Numbered from the stretch's first letter, positions 15,112 through 23,712 are shown. The stretch: 64,000 nucleotides of DNA from Megasphaera vaginalis (ex Bordigoni et al. 2020) (GCF_900240295.1 NZ_OEQB01000004.1:124001-188000), one strand, 5' to 3'. Numbers and translations are program-made. The notes: generated from the sequence alone by a model not told the origin.

Positions 15112-17709
15112 TTCTTGTTCCTCCTTTGGAAGTTGTAATGTATATCCTGCAGCAGTAAGGGTTTCTGAGAATACTGCCGTCGGGATGGCGATTGTACTGG
15201 AGACGTCGGCTTCGCCTCTTTCTAACGATACGTTGACAGCAGTGACACCGGCTATTTCGGAAAGCGCGGCGGTGACCTGCTTTACGCAATGTTGGCACAT
15301 CATTCCTCTTACGGTAAGCGTTGTGTGTACAGGGCTTGCAGGTATTTCTGAAGGAGCGGATGTGACGACGGACTGAGCCGGCAATGTTTCACGTGAAACA
15401 TGATGAGGCGCTCTTTCCGCTTTAAAGAACCGGAGCCGCAAGGCATTCATGCAGACACAGAAACTGCTCAAACTCATGGCGGCGGCGCCGATAACGGGAC
15501 TGAGCTTGATTCCGAAGGCCGGATAGAGCAGTCCGGCTGCCAGGGGAATTCCGATGATATTGTAAATAAAGGCCCAGAAGAGGTTTTCTTTGATGTTTTT
15601 AATAACCGCTTTACTGAGGCGAACGGCACTGACCGCATCGAGGAGATCACTGCGCATCAGCACCGCATCGGCGCTTTCGATGGCAACGTCTGTTCCGGCA
15701 CCGATGGCTATGCCCAGATCGGCTTTCATCAATGCCGGGGCATCGTTAATACCGTCACCGATCATGGCCACGCAATGGCCCTGTTTTTGCAGGTCGGCAA
15801 TATGCTTTTCTTTATCCTGCGGTAAGACCCCGGCAATGACCTGGGGAATATGCAGGCGTTTGCGGACCGCTTCGGCTGTCCTTTTGTTGTCTCCCGTCAG
15901 CATGACAACCTTGATGCCGAGTTCTTTGAAACGGGAAATAGCGGCTGCGCTCGTTTCTTTTTCCGTATCTGCAGCGGCAATGATTCCGATGATCTTATCG
16001 CCGGCGGCAAAGATAAGCGGTGTTTTACCCTGATCGGATAACCGATCCAGCGTCTCTTTCAGCGCCGTCGTGTCGATCTTGTGCTCGCTCATCAGCTCCC
16101 GGTTGCCGGCATAATACGTGACGCCGTTGCTGGTTCCGCAGACGCCGCGCCCGAAGATGGCGCGGAAATCGCTGATCGCCGTCGGCGTGATTCCCTGCTC
16201 ACGGCTATAGGCGATGACGGCTTCTGCCAAAGGATGTTCGCTGCCTTTTTCCAAACCGGCAGCCAAAGAGAGAAGTGTTTCTTTTGTGACGCCGTAAGGC
16301 AGGATATCGGTTACAGACGGTTTCCCGATCGTAATCGTGCCGGTCTTGTCCATTACTACCGTATCAATCCGATGTGCTATTTCCAACGCTTCGCCGGATT
16401 TGATGAGGATTCCGTTTTCCGCGCCTTTGCCGGTGCCGACCATGATGGCGACGGGCGTTGCCAGTCCGAGAGCACAGGGGCAGGAAATGACGAGGACGGC
16501 GATGCCGACAGAAAAGGCAAATTCCGGATCGGTGCCGACAAAGAAATACCAGATTGCCGTCGTTACCAGGGCAATCGCGATAACGGCCGGCACAAAAATA
16601 CCGGCAATCGTATCGGCCGTTTTGGCAATAGGCGCCTTGCTGGCGCTGGCTTCATCGACGAGTTTAATAATTTGGCTGATCGTCGTGTCTTCGCCGATAC
16701 GCTTTGCTGTAACGTGAATATATCCCGCCTTGTTGATCGTAGCGGCTGTTACGGCGTCACCGACTTGCTTTTCAACAGGAATGCTTTCGCCGGTAATAGC
16801 CGATTCGTCAATGCTCGTCGTCCCTTGCGAGATAATCCCGTCTGCCGGAATGCTTTCGCCGGGGCGGATGACGATTTCATCGCCGATGAGAAGCTCTTCG
16901 ATGGCAATGGATACTTCTTTGCCGTCACGCAGGACCGTCGCTTCTTTCGGCGCCAGGTCCATCAGCTTCTCAATGGCCGCGCTCGTTTTTCCCTTTGCTC
17001 TGGCTTCCAAATACTTGCCGACTGTAATCAAGGTCACGATCATGCCTGCCGATTCAAAGTAAAGGTTGGTGCTGTATGTTTCTACTAGTCCCAAATCACC
17101 GTAACCAAGTCCCCAGCCCATACGGAAAATGGCAAAGATACCGAAGACGGCAGAAGCTGATGAGCCGATGGCAACGAGACTGTCCATATTCGGAGCCCCT
17201 TGAAAGAGACTGTGGAAACCGTTAATATAATATTTTTTGTTCAGGTACATAATGGGCAGGAGCAGGAGAAATTGGGCGAACGCAAAGGCGATGGCATTTC
17301 TCGGCCCGTCGAATACAGCCTCGACCAGATGGGGGACAGGAAGACCGAAAAGGTGTTGGAAGAGTCCGTGGGAGGCGATATACATCGTCGGGAGCAGAAA
17401 AAGAACAGAGCCGATGAGACGGTTTTTCAGCTCCTGAATGGCGCTTGCAGCTGCCGATGCGGCGCTTTCGTCGGCAACGAAGCTTTCTTTTCCCGCGCCT
17501 GCCGGCGCGGCGCCGTAACCGGCGTTCGTGACGGCAGTAATGATATCCTGAGAGGATAACAGTGCTTCGTCATAGTCGACTTGCATACTGTTTGTCAACA
17601 AATTGACGCTTGCCTTTTTCATGCCCGGCAGACGGGCGGCCGCTTTTTCCACCCGCGCGGAGCAAGCTGAACAGCTCATGCCGCTGATTGCATACTTTTC
17701 ATGTTTCAC
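14908..17709 (-). CDS. copA: Copper-exporting P1B-type ATPase with one N-terminal and two C-terminal HMA domains
   Basis: Exports Cu(I) from the cytoplasm. About 933 residues from GTG 17709, which has AGGTG 6 bases upstream; GTG 17718 is an alternative. Domains in order: HMA with GMSCSAC (Cys13/Cys16), membrane helices, TGES phosphatase loop (306-309), CPC metal site (410-412), DKTGT phosphorylation site (454-458), GDGINDAP hinge, final helices, a linker, then two further HMA domains with GMMCQHC (Cys805/808 and Cys878/881). HMA domains are usually N-terminal, so the C-terminal pair is unusual. The last HMA also has its own start and ribosome site. It follows csoR in one operon, and a parS site lies in the linker codons. 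Confidence 0.93.
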   Translation of the reverse strand: MKHEKYAISGMSCSACSARVEKAAARLPGMKKASVNLLTNSMQVDYDEALLSSQDIITAVTNAGYGAAPAGAGKESFVADESAASAAASAIQELKNRLIGSVLFLLPTMYIASHGLFQHLFGLPVPHLVEAVFDGPRNAIAFAFAQFLLLLPIMYLNKKYYINGFHSLFQGAPNMDSLVAIGSSASAVFGIFAIFRMGWGLGYGDLGLVETYSTNLYFESAGMIVTLITVGKYLEARAKGKTSAAIEKLMDLAPKEATVLRDGKEVSIAIEELLIGDEIVIRPGESIPADGIISQGTTSIDESAITGESIPVEKQVGDAVTAATINKAGYIHVTAKRIGEDTTISQIIKLVDEASASKAPIAKTADTIAGIFVPAVIAIALVTTAIWYFFVGTDPEFAFSVGIAVLVISCPCALGLATPVAIMVGTGKGAENGILIKSGEALEIAHRIDTVVMDKTGTITIGKPSVTDILPYGVTKETLLSLAAGLEKGSEHPLAEAVIAYSREQGITPTAISDFRAIFGRGVCGTSNGVTYYAGNRELMSEHKIDTTALKETLDRLSDQGKTPLIFAAGDKIIGIIAAADTEKETSAAAISRFKELGIKVVMLTGDNKRTAEAVRKRLHIPQVIAGVLPQDKEKHIADLQKQGHCVAMIGDGINDAPALMKADLGIAIGAGTDVAIESADAVLMRSDLLDAVSAVRLSKAVIKNIKENLFWAFIYNIIGIPLAAGLLYPAFGIKLSPVIGAAAMSLSSFCVCMNALRLRFFKAERAPHHVSRETLPAQSVVTSAPSEIPASPVHTTLTVRGMMCQHCVKQVTAALSEIAGVTAVNVSLERGEADVSSTIAIPTAVFSETLTAAGYTLQLPKEEQEMEKTIKIEGMMCQHCQQHVHDALSKIDGVTAVTVDLEGKKADIKADRDIPTDELAKVIADAGYELVK
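15385..15400. promoter_or_regulatory. parS site 3 (ParB binding), inside copA coding sequence
   Basis: Exact copy of TGTTTCACGTGAAACA within the linker between the ATPase core and the C-terminal HMA domains of copA, where it encodes the stretch HVSRET. It is 507 bases from site 2. Confidence 0.92.
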
Positions 17710-17718
17710 GATGATCAC

Positions 17719-18042
17719 CTACTTCATCAGTTTTTGTAAAAGACAGACAAGTTCGTCGATTACTTCATCATTGCCATTACGGATATCGGTTACGACACAG
17801 CTTTTGATGTGCTGCGCCAACAGCTCCTTATTAAAGGCGTTCAATGCCGATTGAACGGCGCTGACCTGCGTCAGGATATCGACACAATAGCGGTCATTTT
17901 CGACCATGTTTTTTATACCGCGAACTTGTCCCTCAATTCGATTTAAGCGTGAAATAAGACATTTATATTCGGTACCGGTTTTATCACGATATTTCATTTT
18001 CAGGCAACAATCGTCGGCGCCGGAACCGTTGGTTTCTTTCAT
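17719..18042 (-). CDS. csoR: CsoR-type copper-sensing repressor
   Basis: 107-residue all-helical repressor of the CsoR/RcnR family. It starts at 18042 behind AGGGAGGT. The copper ligands are seen in YCVDILTQVSAV (Cys), AQHIKSC (His and Cys), together the Cys-His-Cys set of Cu(I)-sensing CsoR. An N-terminal extension of about 15 residues carries an extra CC pair. Cu(I) binding should release it from the two CCC/GGG palindromes in its promoter and derepress csoR-copA. The copA frame begins directly at its stop codon. Confidence 0.93.
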   Translation of the reverse strand: MKETNGSGADDCCLKMKYRDKTGTEYKCLISRLNRIEGQVRGIKNMVENDRYCVDILTQVSAVQSALNAFNKELLAQHIKSCVVTDIRNGNDEVIDELVCLLQKLMK

Positions 18043-18061
18043 AGAATAACCTCCCTTTTTA

Positions 18062-18119
18062 ATACCCCTATAGGGTATTTATCTACTTGTATCATATACC
18101 CTATAGGGGTATATGTCAA
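18062..18119 (-). promoter_or_regulatory. csoR-copA promoter with two CsoR operators
   Basis: Minus-strand promoter TTGACA (complement of 18114-18119), 17-base spacer, TATGAT (complement of 18091-18096). A 17-bp CsoR-type palindrome ATACCCTATAGGGGTAT (18096-18112) fills the spacer. A second box at 18062-18078 is its exact reverse complement and lies downstream of the start of transcription. Binding at the spacer would directly block RNA polymerase. Confidence 0.88.
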
Positions 18120-18303
18120 GGATATGATCAATAAAATTTACCGATAAGGTGTAATTTATGAAAAACACCCGTAAAAGGGGATACGACGAAATATAATAAA
18201 AATAGGTAAAAGTATATGCAGATAAAAATAACAAGGCCTTAAAATCGAAAATTTGAAACCTGATAAGGGAGGGATTAAACATATGTTTGCTTATTTTGCA
18301 TAG

Positions 18304-18340
18304 AAAAAACGCAACCTCTTCAAGAGAAGTTGCGTTTTTT
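18304..18340 (-). terminator. Terminator of the OmpH-like gene
   Basis: Inverted repeat with outer arms AAAAAACGCAAC (18304-18315) and GTTGCGTTTTTT (18329-18340) and a further CTCTT/AAGAG pair inside, lying just after the stop at 18351. The stretch 18121-18300 between it and the csoR promoter is AT-rich and holds nothing I recognise. Confidence 0.8.
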
Positions 18341-18350
18341 TACAGATGAA

Positions 18351-18779
18351 TTATTTTAAAAGCTGCGCTACTGTTTGTGTTTCGTCCGTTGCATTTTCCG
18401 AACCGGCAATAATCGCGCCTTGTGCTACAATCGCGTCATATCCTTTGTTCTGGCGAACTTGTTCCACCTTGGCGACAACATCTTTTTCGATGGGAACGAT
18501 CAGGCTGTTTTCCAATTTGCTGAGATTTTGCGCTAACTCTTTGCCGAGGTTCTGTTTTTCCTGATCCGTTTTCATGTCCTTTGAACGTTTTGCAAACTGT
18601 TCATTGGCATCTTTAATGGCTGATTGCATCTGAGCGCTTACTTTCGGAAAATCTTTATGAGCTTGAACTAACGTATCAAAATTTACATAGCCTACTCCCG
18701 ATGCGAATGCCGACGCTGCTGCCGCAACGCTTAACATGCCTACTGCCGCAAGGGATGCCAACTGTTTTTTTAATTTCAT
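18351..18779 (-). CDS. OmpH/Skp-family periplasmic chaperone
   Basis: 142-residue exported protein starting at 18779 behind AGGAGG. The N-terminus is a typical signal peptide (MKLKKQLASLAAVGMLSVAAAASAFA, cleavage near residue 26). The mature part begins GVGYVNFDTLVQAHKDFPKV, as in Skp/OmpH, followed by a long charged coiled-coil of helices (about 40-100) and the C-terminal IVPIEKDVVAKVEQVRQNKGYDAIV strand-helix. Skp proteins hold outer-membrane proteins in the periplasm. Its presence in a Firmicute-like gene context is the main reason to place the window in the Negativicutes. Confidence 0.85.
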   Translation of the reverse strand: MKLKKQLASLAAVGMLSVAAAASAFASGVGYVNFDTLVQAHKDFPKVSAQMQSAIKDANEQFAKRSKDMKTDQEKQNLGKELAQNLSKLENSLIVPIEKDVVAKVEQVRQNKGYDAIVAQGAIIAGSENATDETQTVAQLLK

Positions 18780-18898
18780 AGGTGTACCTCCTGAAATGAA
18801 CGAATTGATTTGCTCTTGTACTTGCTAATTATAGCAGACTTGTTTTGAAACTACAACTATTGTAACAGAAATGTGACTATACCTATACATTACCTACG

Positions 18899-19312
18899 TT
18901 ATACGGTAGCGTCCGTCGACTTTGGCGCCGTCTCCGTCGCGTCTTCGTCTTTGATGTAAATGTATTTGTCCTTTTTCATTTTATCGATGATTTCCGGCGC
19001 CATTGTCAGCAGTTTTTCAAAAGCGGAGGCCTGATAGCCGCCTTTCTTGATGGAGAACAGTTCGACGCGTTCACCTTTGATTACTAAAATTGCCGTCGGT
19101 TCGAGTTTCGCGCCGCCGCCACCGCCTGCTCCCTGATGCGCCATATCGCCGCCGCCGCTGCCGCTGCCGAAACCGAAAGAGACGTCGACGAAGGGAACCA
19201 GAATGGCATCGCCGATGTGGACCGCTTCGCCGACGACTGTTTCCACTTTGATCATATTTCGGAAGTTTTCAAAAATTGTTTCCAAATTGTTTTTTACATC
19301 GTTTTTATCCAT
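18899..19312 (-). CDS. GerW/YtfJ-family protein
   Basis: 137-residue protein starting at 19312 (MDKNDVKNNLETIFENF). It shows the GerW/YtfJ pattern: a short helical start, VVGEAVHIGDAILVPFVDVSFGFGSG, a Gly-rich stretch (GGGDMAHQGAGGGGGAK), and PTAILVIKGERVELFSI. In B. subtilis YtfJ (GerW) is a forespore protein needed for germination, but the family is common in non-sporulating relatives, where its role is unknown. It overlaps the preceding ytfI-like gene by 8 bases, the same pairing as ytfI-ytfJ. Confidence 0.88.
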   Translation of the reverse strand: MDKNDVKNNLETIFENFRNMIKVETVVGEAVHIGDAILVPFVDVSFGFGSGSGGGDMAHQGAGGGGGAKLEPTAILVIKGERVELFSIKKGGYQASAFEKLLTMAPEIIDKMKKDKYIYIKDEDATETAPKSTDATV

Positions 19313-20009
19313 GGTGATCTTCCCTTCTCTCTTTGAACCAAGTAAAAGCCAGGGTTCGCACGGGTCTGGTAAGGACCAGTGAGACCGCATAGGCGATGAG
19401 AACTGCCGGATGGATTCGACCGGACAGCGCAGTCAGGCAATCGTACTCGGTTTCTACATAATTAAATTGCAGTCCGCCGATATTTGCCGGTATCGTACTG
19501 TATAAGAGGGCCGCGACGAGCCCTGTCCGATCCGGTGAACCGAGGCCTAAACTGCCGCATATTGTAAAACGGCGGATACGGGAGTGATGAAGCAGCTGCC
19601 GCAGGAACCGAAGGACGGCAATGAAGAAATCAAGGCGGAGCACATACGTTTTCCAAGGAAATGCATGTTTTGGGCTTTTTTCCAACTGTTCTTTTGGGGC
19701 GCGAGCCAGTTCTTCGTATGTCGTTTGCGCTTGCTCCGTTGCAAGAGACGCTGCGATATCGTCGGGATTTAAGGACTCGCTGTCGTCTGCCTTCTGCCAG
19801 GGGCGCCAACGGAAAAACATTTTTTTCTCCAGAGGACGGCCGTATTCATACTTCCATTCAACGGCAAGGGCCTTGTTGAACCATGCGGCGCGACCGTGGC
19901 AGCGGAACGGTGACGCAGTAGATATTTCGATTGTATACAGCAGCGGCAGACAAAGGATTGCGACTGCTGTCATCAACAGGAGCGCCGGGAAAATGAAGAA
20001 TCCGCTCAT
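19305..20009 (-). CDS. DUF2953 (YtfI-like) membrane-anchored protein
   Basis: 234 residues. The N-terminal hydrophobic segment (about 2-26) is followed by a polar, partly charged middle region, then a stretch SLGLGSPDRTGLVAALLYSTIP that matches the DUF2953 core, and a hydrophobic C-terminal segment near 205-222. The function is unknown. It is translationally coupled to the GerW-like gene, as ytfI and ytfJ are in Bacillus, so the two probably act together at the envelope. Confidence 0.75.
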   Translation of the reverse strand: MSGFFIFPALLLMTAVAILCLPLLYTIEISTASPFRCHGRAAWFNKALAVEWKYEYGRPLEKKMFFRWRPWQKADDSESLNPDDIAASLATEQAQTTYEELARAPKEQLEKSPKHAFPWKTYVLRLDFFIAVLRFLRQLLHHSRIRRFTICGSLGLGSPDRTGLVAALLYSTIPANIGGLQFNYVETEYDCLTALSGRIHPAVLIAYAVSLVLTRPVRTLAFTWFKERREDHHG

Positions 20010-20092
20010 CGCCTCTCCTCCTTTCGGGGCCGAGGGTATTACGAAACAATATATACATATAGTATAGCACGGGAAGGGAAGGAGATTACAGT

Positions 20093-21196
20093 TTATTTAT
20101 CTTTTTCATTAAAAATACAGGCCACGTCATCGGCTCGAAAACAGCGTGAACAGGAGATGCACAACGCCGGTTCCGTGCTGCCGTCGCGCCATAGGTTCGG
20201 CAGATCGGGCTGGCGAAGCAAGGGACGGCTCATGGAAATGAAAGCGATATCCGTTTTTTGCAAGCAGTCTTCCATTTCTGCAGCCGTACGGAAGCCGCCG
20301 ACAACGCCGATAGCAATACGTCCTTTCAGCGCCGCCGCCGCCGCTGCTGCGGCGCCGGCAAAGTACATTGGTTCTTTCGTGCGGCGGATGGCGCGGATAG
20401 GGCCTTGACGCGGCAATGAAGAAGTATTGCCGCCGCTGATCTCTATCGCGTTGGCGCCGGCATCGGCAAGCCAGGCCATGACTTGCATGCTTTCGTCAAG
20501 GGTCAGCCCTTCCGTTTCCATGTAGTCGGAACTGTTCAGCTTTACCCAAATCGGATAAGCAGGGCCGACGGCTTTTCGAATAGCGGCAATCGTTTCTGTG
20601 AGAAAGCGGGCTCTGTTTTTCAACGATCCGCCGTATTCGTCTGTGCGCTTGTTGAAGAATGGCGTCAGGAATTTACTGGCCAGATAGCCGTGAGCGCCGT
20701 GAAATTGAATGCCGTCATAACCGGCTTTTTGTGCGCGGAGAGCGGCGTGGACGGCATCGTCGATGAGACTTTTGATCTCGTCGACGGTCAATGCCCGTGA
20801 CTCTTGGGTTTTGACAACGACCTTATCGGGAATGCCGCTGGGGCTGATAATCGCCTTGCCTGCGCCTTCAGGCAAAGCGATGGCGGAACCCATGATGACC
20901 AACTGCGCCATAATCTTGCCGCCGTGGGCGTGAACCCGGTCCGTCAATATTCGCAACGGCGCGATGAAGCGATCGTCGTCGATCCTGATTTGGCGATGCT
21001 GGTGGAATTCTTTGGGGCTGACGGCCATCATGCCTGTAATGATCAGGCCTACGCCGCCGTCGGCAAGCGTTTCATACAATTCGATCAGCTTTTCTTTCGG
21101 ACAGCCGTGTCCGTCATCCATTCCTTCAAAGGTTGCCGAACGGATAATGCGGCACGATACATCGATGCCGCCGACAGTGGATTTTTCAAATAACAT
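20093..21196 (-). CDS. Old Yellow Enzyme-family NADH:flavin oxidoreductase
   Basis: 367-residue FMN-dependent TIM-barrel oxidoreductase. Features seen: RIIRSATFEGM at the start (FMN-binding strand), QLVIMGS, FHGAHGYLASKFLTPFFNKRTDEYGGSLKNRARFL (the HGAHGYL and RxDxYGGS family signatures), KLNSSD, and GVVGGFRT. The C-terminus carries a CISCSRC cluster that could ligate an iron-sulfur centre as in 2,4-dienoyl-CoA reductase relatives, but the large C-terminal FAD/NAD domain of those enzymes is absent. The substrate is probably an activated C=C or a similar electrophile; the physiological role is unknown. Confidence 0.85.
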   Translation of the reverse strand: MLFEKSTVGGIDVSCRIIRSATFEGMDDGHGCPKEKLIELYETLADGGVGLIITGMMAVSPKEFHQHRQIRIDDDRFIAPLRILTDRVHAHGGKIMAQLVIMGSAIALPEGAGKAIISPSGIPDKVVVKTQESRALTVDEIKSLIDDAVHAALRAQKAGYDGIQFHGAHGYLASKFLTPFFNKRTDEYGGSLKNRARFLTETIAAIRKAVGPAYPIWVKLNSSDYMETEGLTLDESMQVMAWLADAGANAIEISGGNTSSLPRQGPIRAIRRTKEPMYFAGAAAAAAAALKGRIAIGVVGGFRTAAEMEDCLQKTDIAFISMSRPLLRQPDLPNLWRDGSTEPALCISCSRCFRADDVACIFNEKDK

Positions 21197-21447
21197 AACC
21201 GTCTCCTTGCTATATACAAATAGTTACTTAAGTTCTTCCATATATTTTTTCATTATATCGTAAAATCGGTTAAATTGCTAATACAAAATAGTTTTTAAAC
21301 CGTATTTTGTTTTTGTATGGGAAGAATGCCGGGTGAAAGATGGAAGAAGATTCTGTTTTCTCGTTCATTAAGGATATCAATTTGCGTGTCTTTCGTGTAT
21401 AATAAAAGGTGTTTGTGAATTGGACTTAATGAAGGGATGTTGAATAT

Positions 21448-22731
21448 ATGGCTACAGCAATGGTAATGGGGACGCAATGGGGCGATGAAGGTAAAGGCAA
21501 GATCGTAGATTATTTGGCGCAGAAGGCGGATGTCGTCATTCGTTCGCAAGGCGGCAATAATGCGGGGCATACTGTTGTCGTCGAAGACGCTTCCTTTGCG
21601 CTGCGTCTTTTGCCGTCCGGTATTTTATATTCTGAAAAGACGTGTATTATCGGCAGCGGCGTCGTCGTCAATCCCGGCGTTCTTTTGGAAGAACTGGACG
21701 GAATGAGGGCGCGCGGCGTTCGGATCAGCGCCTTGGAAATTTCCACACGGGCCCACGTTATCATGCCCTACCATATTCGCATCGATGAAGAAGATGAAAA
21801 GCTTAAGGGCGATGCGAAAATCGGTACGACAAAGAACGGCATCGGCCCCTGCTATGCCGATAAGATCAACCGCGTCGGTATTCGTATCGGCGATTTGATG
21901 GATGAAACCGTGTTCAGCCGCAAGCTGAAACAAAATCTGCTCTTGAAAAACCGGCTGTTTACACAATATTATAGTTGTGAAGGATTTGATTACGAAACGA
22001 TTTCGAAAGAATATCTGGCTTATGCCGAACGGATTCGCCCGTTTGTCAAGGATACGAATTACTCGGCCAACCAATACATCAAGGAAGGCAGAAAGGTTCT
22101 GTTTGAAGGGGCTCAGGCCGCTATGTTGGATCTTGATCACGGCACCTATCCGTTTGTCACGAGTTCCAACCCGACTGCCGGCGGCGCGTGTGTCGGCGCC
22201 GGTGTCGGACCGCGTCGGATGGCGAATATTGTCGGCGTCGTCAAGGCGTATACGACCCGTGTCGGCGCCGGTCCGTTCCCGGCTGAACAGGATAATGAAA
22301 TCGGCGACTATCTGCGCCGGACAGGACATGAATTCGGAACCGTTACCGGCCGTCCGCGCCGTTGCGGCTGGCTGGATACGGCAGTCGTTGCGTATGCGGC
22401 TATGCTGAACAGCCTGGACTACCTGGCGATTACGCGCCTCGATATCCTGGACGGACTGGATACGATCAGAATCTGTAAAGGCTATATGTACAACGGAGAA
22501 GTCTTGAAAGAATATCCTGCCAGTCTCGACGTCTTGGAAAAGGCTGAACCGATTTATGAAGAGATGGCCGGCTGGAAGGAAGACATTTCGCATTGCAAGA
22601 CCTATGCGGAACTGCCGGAAAATGCGCGCTACTATGTGGAACGTATTGCCCAACTCGTCGACGTTCCCCTCGGCATCGTTTCCGTCGGTCCGAACCGATC
22701 GCAGACGATCGTCCTTCACGATATTTTTTAA
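21448..22731 (+). CDS. purA: Adenylosuccinate synthetase
   Basis: Converts IMP, aspartate and GTP to adenylosuccinate, the first step from IMP to AMP. The 427-residue protein has the N-terminal GTP/IMP loop GTQWGDEGKGK, GGNNAGHTVV, the GPCYADK region, QxPFVTSSNPTAGG-like TYPFVTSSNPTAGG, the TRVGAGPFPAE segment, and the C-terminal GPNRSQTI. Length is normal. The start ATG at 21448 has GAAGGGATG upstream. It is monocistronic, closed by a strong terminator. Confidence 0.96.
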   Translation: MATAMVMGTQWGDEGKGKIVDYLAQKADVVIRSQGGNNAGHTVVVEDASFALRLLPSGILYSEKTCIIGSGVVVNPGVLLEELDGMRARGVRISALEISTRAHVIMPYHIRIDEEDEKLKGDAKIGTTKNGIGPCYADKINRVGIRIGDLMDETVFSRKLKQNLLLKNRLFTQYYSCEGFDYETISKEYLAYAERIRPFVKDTNYSANQYIKEGRKVLFEGAQAAMLDLDHGTYPFVTSSNPTAGGACVGAGVGPRRMANIVGVVKAYTTRVGAGPFPAEQDNEIGDYLRRTGHEFGTVTGRPRRCGWLDTAVVAYAAMLNSLDYLAITRLDILDGLDTIRICKGYMYNGEVLKEYPASLDVLEKAEPIYEEMAGWKEDISHCKTYAELPENARYYVERIAQLVDVPLGIVSVGPNRSQTIVLHDIF

Positions 22732-22748
22732 TCTTTGACGATTCGAAC

Positions 22749-22784
22749 AAAAGGGAGATTTCCGCTGACGGAATCTCCCTTTTT
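22749..22784. terminator. Bidirectional terminator between purA and the MetH-activation-domain gene
   Basis: Arms AAAAGGGAGATTTCCG (22749-22764) and CGGAATCTCCCTTTTT (22769-22784) with a 4-base loop. T-runs are present on both strands, which suits the convergent genes on either side. Confidence 0.85.
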
Positions 22785-22795
22785 ACTGTTTCCGG

Positions 22796-23476
22796 TTACC
22801 AATCGTTATCTTCCTCTTCGGCGTGACAATTTCCCGCCATGGCACATGCGGCGCAACCGCCGCTGCAGGCGGCGTCTCCAGTATATCGGAGAGCGGTTAT
22901 GGCCGTGATCGTTTTGCGCGGTATCAGCATGCGGCTTGCCGTTACGGTGATGCCGATCTGTGCGCCGCCGGCAGCAATGGCGAGGTCGGCTTGTTGTCCC
23001 TGCGGCCAGTCACCGCAGCCGGGACTGCTTTGCCACGCGACGGCATAGCCTTTTTTCGCGGCAAAAGAAGCGATTTCGCTGGTCAGCATGCCGAGCAGCT
23101 GATCGGCGGCGGCGCTGGCGGCGGCGTCAAGGAGCAGGCCGTCTTGAAAGTCTTTGACCAGAAAGAGCCGGTCAATGGCTTCGTCGACGGCTGGCCCGAG
23201 CGTGGCTGCCAGGAGCAAGACGATGTCTCCGGTGTGCTCCAGGCGAGTGCGGAGTTGCTGACTGCTCAGCGTAAAAGGGCTGTCACAAAGGATAGCGTGA
23301 CTGGCATCGTCATAAAATACCTGCTGGTAAAGCCCTTGCGGTACGGCTGCTGCGATGACGCTGTCAGCCGCTTTTTTTAACGCATCATCGCCGGTATCCG
23401 CCAAATTGCGGAGCGCCGCATAGTGTTTGATTGCGTCTATATTGATTTCCTGTAAAGACAAGTTGGCCTTTGCCAT
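22796..23476 (-). CDS. Stand-alone methionine synthase activation-domain protein with C-terminal Cys cluster
   Basis: 226 residues from the ATG at 23476 (AAAGG 9 bases upstream; ATG 23485 overlaps the ribosome site). The second half matches the reactivation domain of B12-dependent methionine synthase: SPGCGDWPQGQQ followed by IGITVTASRMLIPRKTITAI, which in MetH bind S-adenosylmethionine and reactivate oxidised cobalamin. The rest of MetH is absent. The C-terminus has a Cys cluster, CSGGCAACAMAGNC, that could bind a metal or Fe-S centre. In anaerobes such proteins are often encoded apart from a split MetH, or serve other corrinoid enzymes. The partner is not in this window. Confidence 0.8.
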   Translation of the reverse strand: MAKANLSLQEINIDAIKHYAALRNLADTGDDALKKAADSVIAAAVPQGLYQQVFYDDASHAILCDSPFTLSSQQLRTRLEHTGDIVLLLAATLGPAVDEAIDRLFLVKDFQDGLLLDAAASAAADQLLGMLTSEIASFAAKKGYAVAWQSSPGCGDWPQGQQADLAIAAGGAQIGITVTASRMLIPRKTITAITALRYTGDAACSGGCAACAMAGNCHAEEEDNDW

Positions 23477-23712
23477 ACGTATCATCCTTTCTTCTTTCTT
23501 TGCTCATTATACCATAGTTGATATGGCGGAGAACGGGTTCGGCTGTTTTTTGCTGCAAGAAAACATGGCGTTGCAGTTACGTGTCAAAAATATGTATTTA
23601 CAGAGGAATCTTCCGAAAAGCACCTATCGTTTCCGCCTGCCTTTATGCTATACTATACAATAGGCTCCGAAAGTAATCGGATAGGGTAATGGAACGGAAT
23701 GAGGTGAATGTG

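Noticed and set aside
16081-17088. Long open frame on the plus strand opposite copA
   Set aside because: It is the antisense of a clear P-type ATPase, has no ribosome site or recognisable motif, and arises from the codon bias of the real gene.
14908-17709. Programmed frameshift in copA as in E. coli
   Set aside because: No slippery sequence with a following structure was noticed, and the internal ribosome site gives a simpler route to a CopZ product.
17703-17720. Fourth parS site near TGTTTCACGATGATCA
   Set aside because: Only the left half matches; the right half of the palindrome is lost.
21625-22719. Open frame opposite purA
   Set aside because: Same reason: purA is complete with all motifs and the antisense frame shows none.
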